Positions 32,806-45,386 of a stretch of 64,000 bases of DNA are shown piece by piece. Where the stretch lies: NCBI GenBank assembly GCA_036426205.1, contig CM071569.1, positions 7,356,908 to 7,420,907 on the forward strand, read 5' to 3'. Made by a program: the position numbers and the translations under genes. Every line of letters begins with the position of its first letter. The first letter of the stretch is position 1. Under the pieces are notes generated by a model. The model saw only the letters and a list, made by a program, of their open reading frames with translations, searched no databases and was not told the origin of the DNA. The DNA comes from Ascaphus truei (taxonomy: Eukaryota; Chordata; Amphibia; Anura; Ascaphidae).

Positions 32806-34402
32806 TTCATTGGGCGTTACCGCATGGAAACTCGTTACTATTGCAGTTGAATTAATAACCTAAAGGAAGGAATTGGATGCGTATTAACTGCTTCACTGCA
32901 AGACAAAAGTGGTCTTTTTATCTCTAGTATATTGCAGGCTTCTGTAAGAGCTGTTATTTTTTGCTGGAAATGTAGGCAACACATTGCAAAGCATGTGGTG
33001 TAGCCTGTAAATACATATAGTACAGAGACACAATAGACATGACGTTCGGGAGAGTATAGAACGTGTATCCAAAACCCACATTAATTGACGTGAAAACTGT
33101 GTGATTGGTGTATTTAATCCCAGTACAAGTGCACTTTTGATGGCCTGACAAAACCCCCTTAGCAATCTGGCAGGACTCCAGCAGCTTGGCAGGTCCCAGA
33201 TCTAAAGTCTGGGGTAATGGGAATACAGATCAGGAGTGAGAAAGTTTGTCAGAAATGTTATTGATAGTTTTCATTCGGAAACTTAAAGGAACACATTAAA
33301 GCCCCATAATGTCACTTCCGTGTGTTTCAGCGCATGTTCACATGGCTTCGCCATTCTCACAGTTTAATGAATAGACCTCCTAAACTTGTGCTACAGCCCT
33401 CAATGGGGCTCTGTGACAGTGAAGGTGTTAACCTCTAGTGCAATGATTGTGTCATACCCCCCGCCCCCATCATTGTGCTAATTACTGAGTAACTGTCCAA
33501 ACTGCATTTGCTACATTTTAAGGTGTGTCCCCAAAATGTGATACCCAGTTTAAACGTTTCACAAACCTCAACTGCTTAATAAGGTCGCCAAATTAGTTAA
33601 AGTAAAACCTCGCCAGGCACTGAGCGAAACAGGGTGTATGTGCCCTACGTATGCTCTGAGCATTAAGCGAATCTGGCGATATTAGAGAATTTCGCAAACA
33701 AGCATATTGCACAAAATTGCAGCGCACCCCGACCGACTGCTCAGCGACGCAGCCACAGATTTCTTTCACACCTCCGAAAGGGCAAACTTCGTATGGCTTG
33801 CGAGCTCATGTGAATGTACAGTGTCGCACACCTCTGATAATTAGAAGTCGTTTTAAAGAATCCATTCCCATGCGATTTAACGCGCGTTCTTGCGGAATTC
33901 GTTTGTGAAATCGCACGGTGTTGTTCCCGGCAGATTCATGGGGTTTCAAACGTTGTGGTCATATGATAGCATGGTGATAAAGGTGCAATAACGGATGCTA
34001 CATCTGTACATGGACATAGGGATCATCATTAGAAAGACTGTCATCTCCCAAAGACGTGGTGTATTTGTTGGCTGCTGAAGCGAGTTTGACCCCGGTGACC
34101 GTTTTGTGTCCAACGGACAAGTACTCGTGTGAACAGCACAAATATCCGGGGAGCCCGGAGGTCGTCTGTATCATGTAAAAATGACTTCTCTAGAGGTCAC
34201 CTATGGCAACAGGACTGTCTGTTTGAACCCTTTAAGTGCCAGAGTGGCACAGGGCACAGTACGTTGACGTGCCCGTTGTGCCCATTATCCTGGAAACAGA
34301 ACAGGAGGGGTCCTCCTTTGCCCTTTCCCTACAGGGTAGAACGCATCCTGGGCTCCGTGGGAACGCAGGACGTGATCTAAGCTTTAAAAAAACAAGTCTT
34401 CG
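32806..34402. other. unassigned non-coding stretch
   Basis: No recognised repeat. 34222-34282 has CCCTTTAAGTGCCAGAGTGG and TGCCCGTTGTGCCC, like one end of the piggyBac-like MITEs. No gene. Confidence 0.45.
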
Positions 34403-34492
34403 ACTGAGTCACTGATCGAGTTACCTGTGCTGAAGCAGGGATATCCTGAAAACCTGCCCTGTTGGTGGCCCTTGAGGATTGGAATTGTATCA
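34403..34492. mobile_element. half hairpin MITE
   Basis: GAGTTACCTGTGCTGAAGCA, GGGATATCCTGAAAACCTG and GTTGGTGGCCCTTGAGGATT are the right arm of the hairpin family at 2516 and 42993. The left arm is gone. Confidence 0.75.
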
Positions 34493-34679
34493 GGTTATGA
34501 GGCTTGTCAAAGACTCCGTAGCTGAATAATAGTGGAGCTGTGATGCTAGAGTTTGTACACATTTCCAGGGTCGCAGATGAAGTGCTGTAGTAAAGGCAGC
34601 GATGTGTCCACTTATACAGAAGCTGCTCTAGAAGAGCGATCCAACGCTGTCATTGTGTTCATAAAGAGTCACTGTCCAG

Positions 34680-35030
34680 TCACTATTATTAAAGCAGCAA
34701 AACATATGAAATCTTATGGGTTTAAAAAAATCAGTTCTGTAGGATTAGATAATAGTGACTGTTTTTTAAAAGTTTACTCACCTCTTAATGCCATTTGTAA
34801 TGAGTTTTAAAGCATCCTTTCATTTCTATAGCCGGTTTTAGCCCACCTCCCCAGCGGTGCCAGATATTTGCAACACTTTCCTGTTTGTGATCATTTGTTG
34901 CAAATGTTCCCAGCAGTTTGAGCTGCAAACTGTAACAATAAATAATGTTACTTTAGTAATATAAGGATACGTTGTAGCTGCTGAGTTACCCTGACTGAAG
35001 CAGCCATTATGTTAGTCACACAATCAGGAT
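34680..35030 (+). repeat. uncharacterised dispersed repeat, copy 2
   Basis: Second copy of the family at 22630-23060, in the same orientation. It shares AAAATCAGTTCTGTAG, GGTTTTAGCCCACCTCCCCA and AGCTGCAAACTGTAACAATA. It lacks the 3' portion of copy 1 after the CAGCCATT phrase. Confidence 0.75.
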
Positions 35031-35677
35031 TTTTACAGATTTATAACAGGAGCTCCAAACGTTTACCGGTTTAGGTAAGAATGTAGAATTATACATTGTC
35101 ACGCGCTTTACATATACAAATAAGAAAGTTGGAAAGAAGTATTGCTGCTTTAAGCAATGAATATTTCTACTATATCTACATATCTACTGTACTGTATATG
35201 CAAGTTGTTTTCCTAATCCTGGGCGATGTATGTTTATATATACAGTATAATCCTGTAATAGGTTCTCTGGATTAATAAACCGGCATTGCTTGTAGCTAAT
35301 GGGGAGATGGTATTTGTCACTGTGATTTTGCCCCTAAATACATCAGGGCGTATTCATTGAATTCCAATATTTTCAAGGCAAAAACTGCAGCAAAAGACAT
35401 GCAATTTGACAGGATACAAATCTGGTGTTTTTGCAGCGTTCCTTAAAAATGATTTGTGCATAAAAATCTCACAATTTCCCATCTCATTTGCATGCACTTT
35501 ACATCTGATTTGATTCAACGCTGCTCTCTTTTTCTCGGGAACAAGTCACGTCAATAAAAAGACATTATTGACAAGCGGTGATTGCTTAATGAATACAGTG
35601 AGACGCAAACCCGCAGTTTCATGAATAAACCCCTGGGATAAGGGTGTATAAGCCCCACACATTAGGAAGCCCGGGGG
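35031..35677. other. unassigned non-coding stretch
   Basis: No recognised gene or repeat. Confidence 0.45.
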
Positions 35678-36060
35678 TGTAACAATCCCGGCACTCTCTG
35701 CTGCCGCGCTGTGTAAACGCTGCAGGGATTGCAGACAAAGCCTCTGCTGGAGGTAATCAGCCAGCTCCAGGTAGATAAAGTCAGGTGCGGCTCATTTAGG
35801 AGGATATTTAAAGGAAATGGGGTTTCCTCTTGCTGGATATCTGACTGAGCCCCTGGGAGGAGCTAGGAGCTGTGCCTCCCGCAGGAATTTGGAGCGTCTG
35901 TTCTGCAAACAGAGGCTGAAAGCTATTAGACTTCTTGTAAATTCCACCTTCTTTTCTGTTGTTGTTTTGTGTACCTGTGAATACTCCCCTTGCCTGTCCC
36001 CTTTTTTGTTCCTTGTTTTTATTATGTCGTTTAATAAATCTTTTTTTATTTTCTCATACA
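35678..36060 (+). mobile_element. possible solo LTR
   Basis: The segment starts TGTAACAATCCCGGCACTCT and ends TTTTCTCATACA, the TG...CA pattern of retroviral-type long terminal repeats, with TTTAATAAATC near the end as a possible poly(A) signal. I could not find a target duplication, a second LTR, or any gag/pol sequence, so this is a weak call. Confidence 0.3.
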
Positions 36061-36149
36061 GGTGAGGTGTTAGTGCATTTTTTCGGGTCTGCTGACCATC
36101 CAATCCCCTGCCTTGTTTTCTGTACCTGTGAATACTGTCTCTTTAGTCA

Positions 36150-36326
36150 GGCCGGTTCTATACTGCGTGCGCGAGCTATGCCGTGCGCGCGTGCGGCAGT
36201 TTTAGCTGCCGGAGGTTAGTCAGCCATTCTATAACGGTGCCGCGCGCACGGCAGGGAGAGTGGAACCGGGCGACAGGGGAGAGGATGAGAAAAAGAATGA
36301 ATTTGCGGTGCTACCGCCGCTGAAAA

Positions 36327-36399
<73 letters not shown>

Positions 36400-36595
36400 A
36401 CAATGTTATTAAAACATTTATCAAAGTATTTATTTATTTCGAAACTTATTTAAACACACACATATATACCCACATATACCCACATACACACACACACACA
36501 CACATGCATACAGTACCTCACTATACACACAAAAAGCGTGCGGCACGTGCACGCGCGTTCGCACAGGTACGCGCTTGGGCGCACGGCCCTTAAAC
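36150..36595. repeat. GC-rich element with GT and CA microsatellites
   Basis: CpG-rich flanks (36160-36275 and 36535-36590, with GCGCGC words) enclose a (GT)n tract at about 36330-36397 and a (CA)n tract at 36479-36504. Facing GT and CA tracts can pair as a hairpin. The ends GGCCGG and GGGCC suggest a Harbinger-like MITE, but the terminal match is poor. Confidence 0.5.
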
Positions 36596-36599
36596 ATGC

Positions 36600-37301
36600 A
36601 TGCTGAAGTATCCTAGCAGAAGGTCTCTGTATCTGGAAGAACAAAGAGAATACCGTGTCCTTAAAGTTCCATTGTTTTGCTCTTGGTTCCACATTACAGC
36701 GCTGCCCAATCCACCAGAACACCACAGTGTTTCCTTATTACAAAATGTCACTTGTAATAGCTGCTATAAGAAAAAACTTCAATAATGTTGATACGTTAAC
36801 CAGGGCTATTTAGAATATATACTCTAATCATCCCTTTTTTTAGCAGTCCTTTGATCTGCTGGTTTGATTAATATTTGTCTTTTTTGACAGGCTGCACTAC
36901 ATTTGTAAACTACATGAATGTTGGTATTTCCCCTTTTTTGACACCCCATTTTATAATTACACTTACATGATGTGGTGTATGAATGTATAAAACGGGTGAA
37001 TCTGATTGATTAACCCACCAGGCGCTCAGAAATAAACACAGTCCTGCTTATTGGTAGGATAAAGTAGTAAAGTCTGATCTTGGGACTTAGGCTATGGACA
37101 ACCCCAGTAAAGTAAGTGTACAGTATATATATGCTGTTAGCAATGATGATTTGGTCATTTCTTTCTTTGTTTTTAACGTTGTTTTTTCAGTGACATCCAT
37201 GTTATGGGCGTGTGATGATAAACACCTGTTGCTCACTTTATTGGGCAACACGAACAGGTGTAACAGTTTAACCATTCTATAACTGGATGTCTTTGATGCT
37301 A
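36600..37301. other. unassigned non-coding stretch
   Basis: No gene recognised. The end of this stretch leads into the hammerhead-like module and may be part of the same element. Confidence 0.45.
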
Positions 37302-37355
37302 GCGGATCACTCTTTGACAAAGGCCTGACAGGCTGAAACGCGTCAGAGGATCCGC
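37302..37355 (+). ncRNA. type I hammerhead-like module (best copy)
   Basis: In order: helix I strand GCGGATCACTCT (37302-37313); core TTGACAA (37314-37320); stem II AGGCCTGACAGGCT (37321-37334), five pairs with one bulge; GAAA (37335-37338); short helix III CGCG with U and C at 37343-37344, giving a GUC cleavage-type triplet; helix I return strand AGAGGATCCGC (37345-37355). Helix I has 11 pairs with one bulged A. U4, G5, A6, A9, G12, A13 and A14 match the consensus. C3 and G8 are replaced by U and A, which can still pair. Hammerheads of this type occur in Penelope-like elements. Cleavage activity is untested. Confidence 0.6.
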
Positions 37356-40300
37356 TTGCACCTTGTGCAAATAAAGCTTTTTTTACTGCTACACATCAGC
37401 CTTCATTGCTTCATTTCGGCTGTGCGGCGCTTTTTCCCCCCTAGAGAGGATCTCTACAATGTGGTGTATGAAGTTTATAGAGCTGCTCTCATTTATTTTT
37501 CTATACCATGGGACTCCTGCCATCAGACCCTTCCGGTGCTACAAGACCCCTTACAGCCAGTTGACTTGAATGGGCAGTACGGTCCCCTCCAGCGCTGGAA
37601 GATGCCTTATGGCGGTAGACTGTTCGTAAATATGTCCCGATATACACCGAACCTTCCCTCTGGATCATTAAACGACTAAACATCAAACGCGATATTTCTC
37701 CAAGTCTTGCAGCAGGCGTCTCTGTTTCTTGTACACTGGGTACAAGCTGCTTTTGTGGCAATACTTTTTTTTTTGTGTCATGTATACTTATTTTAATAAC
37801 GAGGAACAGGTTGAAAAGCAAAGTTGTACACTCCACTGTATCTGCAATCACTGTCCTTGTATTTGTCCAGTGTACGCCTGGTTCTCGTTACTGTTTACTG
37901 TCTACTGAGAATCTATTCTGTGCATCCACCACCCACCCAGCCCGCACCCTCCCCTGGCTAATGTCTGGCCAGCATGTGATGTCTTCTCTATTGCCATTCC
38001 CTTTGTGTTAGGAGGACGCTGCATACTGTACTCCGCTGTCGGCTGCTGTGGAAACAATCTTTTTGATCATGTTTTTTTTTTGTCTCACTGTTTCATGAAA
38101 ATTCATTAATCTGTGACATTTAAACACTGTGTCTGAGAGGTGTCTGCTGCTGGGGCCGGCTGCCTGCATCAATACTTTACTTGGATTCTGGCGTCTTGTC
38201 AATATTTAGGGGGCCCCAGCAACAGCACTTAGATGTAGCGCCTGCCAGACATCACGCACTCACCGTCTCCTTAACGAGCCCGAGCTAACGGATATTAGAG
38301 TCAAATCCTTTCACAGCTTCATAACAACCGTTGCGCCCCCTCCTCTCGGCTCCCCCTTGTTCTCTCAGCCTTTGTTTATCTGATGTCATTCACAGGGCCA
38401 TAAATATGGATGTTGTAAATGTAGCAGCAACACTTTTATCAAACCTGAGGCTCGGGGTATCGTGGTGAAATCTGGTTATATGTCTCAGCTCAGGAAAAAA
38501 AACAACATATCAATTCTTCCACTCGCTGATATAATTGTATCGGTGGCTTTATCATTCTGGCCCTGCATGTCCTTTTTATTAAACCAGTAGAGCAGTTAAA
38601 AGATTAGGCACAGTGTTAGAGATGGCGTCTCACACACCGTGCTTCCATCTTACATACATCACGTGAAAGAGAAAGTACTTGGTCATATAACATACCCAAT
38701 TTGTCTTTTGACATTTGTTTTCGTAATTGTGTTAACTAGCTTATCAAAATCTAGGTCAAACGCCTAGCTCTTAAATACATATGGTATCAAATATAATGCC
38801 TGATGATTTTGGGACTACCTAGGAGCTCAACGATAAATGAGGAAATCCGAAAGCATCCGGTAGTGATCTCAAAATTGAAGTGATCATGGCTGGGTTATAA
38901 AGCAAAAACAATAGGGTAGCCATTTGTATTATTTCATATGAGTATTTGTCAAAAATATGAAACTACTGGCATATTTTACACACTTTCCAGCTAACTCGAA
39001 GTGTTAACGGTGTTAAAATGTTCCAATTCTGGTTTTGAGAAGGGTCTAATCATATTGGAGATCATTATAACCTTTTGAATGTAAAAAGGCCTAGTGTCAT
39101 AGTTCCAAAGATATTCTCCCAAAGTGTCAAGTGATCATTTTTACAGAGTCCACCTCCGTACCTAGACAATGGGACTCACTGGTCCTCCCTCCGTATTACT
39201 CAAGGAGATTCCCTGGTTAGAAGATGAGGGTTGTATCTTTCTTTACTTCGTCTCTTGAAATATTTTCCAGTGCAAGTCCATTTCATTTTTAGAAATCTCC
39301 CACATTTTCACCCGAAATGTGCCCAAAAGGTCCTGTCACATGTTGGGCAGTGTGGAAAGGAAGGTGGTCCCCTTCTCTTTCCAGCATTTGTGACCAAACG
39401 GCCCAAATTCACAAGGCATTCTTGAAACGTCCCTATGACCAGAGTGCTATCAGATGTTTACAGTACGGAGACAGACAAAGGGTTAAAGACATCCTGGCCA
39501 ACCTGCACAGTCTCATTTCAGGGAGATGTGGGATGAAAATGGTGTTGGTCTCTAAAACTTCTGTAGACTTACGTTGGGATGAGGGAACCACTCAACTGCT
39601 TGGTATGGGCCCTGGAAATATTTCAGGGGTACATAGGCTGTGTGTTCCACCTATGATTCATCCTGACCCAGATTCGAAGCTCCTTGAGTTGTAGTACAAT
39701 GGAAACACTTTACAGCTCCATCAAATGGACTATTGTAATTGTGCCCATTGCAGAGAAATGAATTCCACCTCGTCCAGCAATGAATGGGTTAACCTAGAAT
39801 GGGAATGAAGCACATTGAAGAGCAATCACACAATTAGCCATATTTACCAATCAGAGACCTTATGGCCTAGGAGTTGTATGGAGTAGTTCAGCTTTGTAAA
39901 TATGGCCCTTGATGTATTACATAGCCCAGGAGTCCAGAGGGGGTTAATCTAGAGGATGGCTAATATATATTAGATGCAGACAGCACGTTACAATACATGC
40001 GTTGCTGGAGGGGACTGCTGAAAACTGCCCATCTAACATGTTTTTATTTAATTTTGATGTTATTAAAAACTGGCAAGACTAATACCTTATTAACAACTGG
40101 GGGCGTAATGTCAGCGCTATTCATCACTCCACAGCCATGTACCCATTCACTGCCATAGGGGTCTGCCGCACAGTACTGGAGATGGGGTTTCCGCGCATTA
40201 TTAGGCTGTGGTGGTTAACAAGAAGACATATAAAGAGAACCCATGAGGATGTCTGCATGTCTACCACAGATCCGCAGTCCTGCTTCATTATCCCCATTAC

Positions 40301-40393
40301 TACAGATCATACAGTGTGCAAGCTGCAAACACATGTTGGGGCAGTAATAGCCATAATCATTCCCAATCCCCTCAATACCAGAGACCAGCCTCA
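37356..40393. other. unassigned non-coding stretch, 3 kb
   Basis: No recognised repeat family, splice-flanked coding exon or RNA gene. Short frames up to about 125 codons lack domain signatures. This and 61.5-62.8 kb are among the least repeat-like parts of the window. Confidence 0.45.
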
Positions 40394-40682
40394 GGCCGCA
40401 CTTATAGTGCCGGCGATGGCGACGTCGCCCCAAAACAAATGCATTGCCGCCGCAGCGTGTGCTTATAGTAAGCGCAACGGCGACAATGCGACGTCGCCGT
40501 CGCGAAAACTGGTAGCCGGCAAAATTTTATTTTTCAAGGGCTGTCGCCTCAGGTGACGGCCCTTGAACCAATCAAACGGCCGGAAACCCGTGACACCGCC
40601 ACCCAGCGAAATATAACTTTGGCCTATGGCGACGGGTGACGTCGCCTGTCGTGTCGCCATCGACGGCACTATAAGCGCGGCC
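40394..40682. mobile_element. Harbinger-like MITE (GGCCGCACTTATAG ends)
   Basis: The left end GGCCGCACTTATAGTGCCGG continues CGATGGCGAC and is mirrored by the right end GTCGCCATCGACGGCACTAT then AAGCGCGGCC. The flanks are TCA (40391-40393) and TTA (40683-40685), one change from a matching TTA. CpG-rich, with several inner GACGTCGCC palindromes and no gene. Confidence 0.85.
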
Positions 40683-40800
40683 TTAGAGAGAAGCTAATGG
40701 AAGAGAGATAACTTTCCCCACTTTCAGCTTCCCATGCCTACAAACGCACTACAGCAGTTATTTCTTTTTTTTAAACAAAATATCAATAACCCAGATTTAA

Positions 40801-41061
40801 CCCTTGAACTTTTTGGGTGCCCCAGGCCGCAGTCACTACGTCAGGGGACTGGCACTCCAGCGCCCAATGACTGTGTCATGCCCAACGGAGGATCTTGGTG
40901 CCGCTTAGATCGCGTCCTGCATTCCCTTGGAGCACACGACGCGATCTGATCAGTGAGAAAATGGAGGACTGCTCTTTGGTTTAGTACAAAATAGCCCCCG
41001 CGGTCATGTGACTGCCGTTGAAAGCAGCCACGTGACCACACTGTCTCTGGCACTCAAAGGT
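40801..41061. mobile_element. piggyBac-like MITE with TTAA flanks
   Basis: TTAA lies at 40797-40800 and 41062-41065. The ends CCCTTGAACTTTTTGGGTGC and GGCACTCAAAGG are roughly inverse. A TTAA target on both sides is the piggyBac hallmark. No transposase is present. Confidence 0.65.
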
Positions 41062-41065
41062 TTAA

Positions 41066-42992
41066 ATACGTCATTGCCATTGGTTCATTGTGGACCTGGG
41101 AGGTGGACTGCTCTTTTAACCCTGTCGTTGCCAGAGTGGTCTGCAATGCATTGATTTACCCCTCTGGCAATAAAGCGCTTATGGATTACACACATTGGGG
41201 TTTTGGTGTTTATCCGAGGTATAGCATTGGCGAAAGGGGACAGCCGGCTAACCTCAGCCTCTGCGAAATGTCTGCGATGGAAGCGAGCGTTGTTAATATT
41301 TTATCAGTCCTATACTGTCTCTGCTCACAGCCGAGCAATGAATGGCTGCAATAGAAAGAGCTTGTTAAATATTTCAGAAGGAAAATACTGTTTCTCTGTT
41401 CCGAGCAAATTTCAGAGTCAAGAGGGTTAAATGATGTCAGTCGTGCTTAGTAACATCATCTGTTTACATGTCTGAGCCACTTTGATGCAGTAGCGGTTTA
41501 TAAATGTTTTGGATCCTATGGGGCTTTTTCATTAAACTGCAAGTTGTGCCACATGCATAATCCCCCCAAAAAGGAAAGCAGTTTGATGCAGTAAAAATCG
41601 TGAGTTGTCGGCGTATTCATTATGCAGAAATATTGCAACAAAAAAGCATATTATTTGCAGGCAGTTTTAGCATCAGATATGTTCTATTTGCCTCGCTGGG
41701 CTGTGTTTGCTGAGCAGCAGCATTTCTGCAGTAAGACCCGTGGCAGAAGGCTGCTTAGTAGATATGGCCCCTTAGGTTTTGTTTATTTTTTATGTCCAGT
41801 AATGTGAGATTGTGGTTCTCATGCAAATGTTAAACTGTTTAAAAATGATATAATTCTCACCACTTCTTGAATAGGTTAAGTGGTTTTGTGGTATATAAGG
41901 AGAGAGGGAGATTACTGTAATAAGTATATATATATACTTATATATATATATATATAAGTTATATATATATATGTATATATAACCACACACATCCCTTTTT
42001 ATAATTATATGGTTGGATTTTGAGTTCTCTTGGCTAGCCAAATGGAACATAAATTGGAAATGCATATTTTTGGACATCTGTTTGTACACAACAAGTCTTT
42101 GTTTAATAAAGTCTCCCCTCTTCTCTTCTCTCTGTCCTCTCCTTGGTGATTGCTGGCTGACCTAACAGAGATTGGTGGATGTATCCATGCTTGTGATACA
42201 GCGAGAGAGAGTAGGAATGAAACCGAGCTGTGCTCTCCAACGCCAAGACCTGTCGCATTAAAGAGGTACCTTCTCATTTCCCTTCTTTAGAAATCAGAAG
42301 TCTAAACCACAAGCAAACAGAGATCCTTCTGCCAAAACCGCTTGCGCAATTTGGCAGGGAGATCTCATTCAGACGTAATAATGTTCCATTTGAAAAGTTG
42401 AATAAATCAGGAAATTGCATGGGGGATCATATATGCAGTAGGGCATCCAGATTATAGGTTACAGCCATGGTCAAAGGAGATTAGGAGGGTAATACCTACA
42501 ATAGTAACCATAATAAAAGCTAAAGTCAACGATAAGCAAATCTTTCATGGTCATGTTCCTTAATGTAATAAGATCTGTTATATTCATTATTATAGGTTGT
42601 GTCTTATTGTTTAGCTAGGGGTTCCAGCTTTTTCTGAGTATTTTTTTATTTGTTATATCAGAGTTCATTTTTTTTTTTACCAATGTTTTACTAGTAGTAA
42701 TAAAAATGAGACTCCTGATTGAATTTGGTATTTACTGATCCACTTTTTTTAAATAACTTTGTCACGTGTAAGTGACAGGCACTAGGAGGTGGCACCCAGC
42801 GCAGATTGCTACTTACTGAACACTCGCTTATTTTACCAATATACCCAAAACTTGGTTTTCATGAGAAGCAAAAAAATAAAATAAAATCTGATTCACGCTT
42901 CATTTATTAAGAGAAAGTGATTTACTATTAATAATATTACGAGCCAACATATTCTGCAGTAACAAGATTATAATTAACATACACTAGTACAG
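41066..42992. other. unassigned stretch with TA microsatellite
   Basis: An (AT)n-rich tract lies at about 41924-41985. A short inverted pair TTGCCAGAG / CTCTGGCAA lies at 41127-41170. No gene recognised. Confidence 0.5.
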
Positions 42993-43190
42993 TGGTGGCC
43001 AACACCTCAAGGTCCTGCAGGGCCACCAACAGGTCAGGTTTTAAGGCTATCCCTGCTACAGCACAGGTGGCTCAATTAATGGCTCAGTGGTTGACTGAAC
43101 CACTGATTGAGCCACCTGTGCTGAAGCAGGCATATCCTTAAAACCTGACCTATTGGTGGCCCTTGAGGTCTGGAGTTTGCCACTCTTACA
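42993..43190. mobile_element. hairpin MITE, most complete copy
   Basis: GTGGTGGCCAACACCTCAAG to GAGGTCTGGAGTTTGCCAC. Both arms are present: CAGGTTTTAAGGCTATCCCT, then GCACAGGTGGCTCAATTAAT, and their complements TTGAGCCACCTGTGCTGAAG and CATATCCTTAAAACCTGACC. The centre is GGCTCAGTGGTTGACTGAAC. It can fold into a near-continuous 90-bp hairpin. Confidence 0.85.
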
Positions 43191-44749
43191 CTAGTACAAC
43201 AGGGCCTTCTCCATGAAGATTACAATCAAAAAGAAAGCGACCGTGGAGACATACGGGGCCATGGGAGCGTGTTTCCAAAAGCTACAGTACTTTCTGTGAA
43301 GCTGCAGCACAGATGTAACAGGCTTTGTTCCCTTGTGGTGGGATATGTTGTACCGACTCGGCCAAATTCTGATAAAACTGTGGTGGGAACAATGAAGCCT
43401 GCTACACGTGTGGCAGCTAGTACACTCTTTTCTTTGTAGCAGATGCAGAGTATTATGGTAGAGGCAGGTGGGAAAGTATTAGGCATATCTGGAGACTGAT
43501 CTTGACGCTTCTTTGAGAAGTGAAGTCTTCAGGTCACCTTTAAATGTCTAAAGAGTGGGAGAGTCTGATGTGAAGGAAATTGTATATGTGAGGAACAACC
43601 CAGCAAAGTCTCGGGTAGGAGATCGTGGATGAGAATTTGGATTTGAGTTTTGAGATGTACAGTATGGTGGGGGTCACACTGTGAAGACTAAATATAGGAG
43701 GCCCCTCCAGCAATCACCGTAAATACCTTTCTGCTCCTCTTCTCCTATGTTGATGAATCAAAGAGGACTCCGAAGCAATGTTGGAGTCATTGCTGAACAA
43801 GCAGTGAAGTATCAGTATTTACAGCAGCGCTGAAGTAATACATTAAAGGAACACAGTTGACTTTGGAAAGTGGTAATAATATGTAGTAAAGAAAGGTGGA
43901 AAATTAAGGCTAAAGATGAAGTAGCTATTTGTTCTCCTCACATATAAATGAACCCACATTTTCACAAATCCCATGTTTATACTTGAGATGCTTCTCATTA
44001 TGTAATGGGGTCTGTTACTGGTCTTCAGAAGAACCCTACTTTTTAACTGTTTATGTTGAACATTTGTATAAATTATAAAGGTTAAATGGGAAGGTGTAGG
44101 AGACCAGTGCAGAGGTACAATCAGGGAGACATATATTGGGAAATCAATTTTGGCTTTTGTTTCTCCCATATCTTCAAACAATACAGCTTCAAGGCAGCAT
44201 ACAAATAAAGAAACAGCCTATCCCTCGGTAAGGGCTAACTCACACTTCCCAGCCCCTATCTGCAGGGCTGGGAGCTTAGGCCTCTTACCAACCTCTGCCA
44301 AAAAAAGAGGTACCTGTTATCAGGGACTCTTTCCCTCCAGGTCTGGGTTGGGGTCCATGGGGGGGGGGAGGGTGGAGAGGGGTTGCACCCTCTGGTGGGT
44401 TCCAGTGACCGTTGTGTCCTGAAATAGAGGGTCTGGTTCCTTGATATCCCGCTCTGTCAGCAAATACCTTCCATGTGCTAGAGCGATCCCCTTAAGTTCA
44501 AGCAGGAGGTTTTTCTGTCTGATGAGCCAGGTGGAGACTGGCTAATTGTCTGTAGCTGCAATTAACCAGCTCCTTGCTGGACTCATACTGGCTTTCCATT
44601 GAAGCCCTTTTAAATAGAGGTTGAGGCCCTGTCACAGGAGGAATACAAACAACTTATTTTTGTTTTTGTAAAATCCTAGTCATTGGTTGAGGTTCTTCCT
44701 TTTTCCAGACGTTACCTTTAGCTCATCTGGTGGCCGATAATGTGTGTGA
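43191..44749. other. unassigned non-coding stretch
   Basis: No recognised gene or repeat. A poly-G run lies at 44359-44368. Confidence 0.45.
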
Positions 44750-45140
44750 AGTCAATATTTGGCAACGATTAGGTATGTTTTGGGATTTTTTTTTATACAA
44801 TAATGCTGTAAATGGATTTCTTTAAATTGTTTAATGGGTTAGTTCTTCGATCAAATCAAAGATCTGGCACCAGATATGAAACATCGCACCAACTTTACCA
44901 CATCCTCTCCAACATCTATTGGAATTTTGTGGATACTGTATATTTTATGTAATCTGTCTGGTACTAGATACCAACAGAGTAGGATTTTATATCCATTCTC
45001 TTTTATATTAGTACAAATCAAACTTTTAGAGGTGTTTGTGAATATGGCTTCCCATTCTTCTAATGGTATACTCATACTTCGTTATTTTTCCCAATTAATT
45101 ATATATAATTATTTATCTGGATACATGTCTTGTAAGAGAT
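44750..45140 (-). pseudogene. L1-type ORF2 C-terminal relic, downstream part
   Basis: The minus-strand frame reads IPLEEWEAIFTNTSKS, ENGYKILLCWYLVPDRLHKI and, after a frameshift, CWRGCGKVGAMFHIWCQ. This matches the L1-clade C-terminal pattern (EEW..I.....KS....ENAYKL..RWYLTP.RL..I....CWRGCG..GT..HIWW.C). The upstream part is at 45985-46560, separated by younger insertions. The cysteine/histidine pair of the zinc-knuckle-like end is kept. Confidence 0.75.
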
Positions 45141-45144
45141 TATT

Positions 45145-45190
45145 ATATATACATACATACATACATACATACATACATACACACACAACA
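45145..45190. repeat. (TACA)n microsatellite
   Basis: TATATACATACATACATACA and following tandem CATA units, then CACACACAAC. It sits at the junction between the L1 relic and inserted sequence and could be a retroelement tail. Confidence 0.9.
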
Positions 45191-45230
45191 CATATGAGAA
45201 GGCCGTCACTGGCACTCCAATAGTAATAGG

Positions 45231-45386
45231 CAGTGTTCGACAAACCTATACATTTGCTCGCCCCGGGTGAGTGGATTTAACCCCCGGGCGAGTAAATATT
45301 GGCCCAAGCAGCACACGTTTGGTACTAGGTGGCGAGTAGATTTTTTTGTGTGGCGAGTAGATTTTTTGGTGATTTGTCAACCACTG
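45231..45386. mobile_element. hAT MITE with perfect 8-bp duplication
   Basis: GTAATAGG is present at 45223-45230 and at 45387-45394. Ends are CAGTGTTCGACAAACC and GATTTGTCAACCACTG. The 156-bp interior contains two GGCGAGTAGATTTTTT repeats. No coding capacity. Confidence 0.9.

Noticed and set aside
36001..36100. splice-like exon edge (T-rich tract then CAG/GTGAGG)
   Set aside because: A pyrimidine tract followed by ACAGGTGAGG looks like facing splice sites, but no open coding exon or conserved peptide is attached.
40137..40556. 139-codon frame
   Set aside because: Its C-terminal half is the Harbinger-like MITE at 40394.
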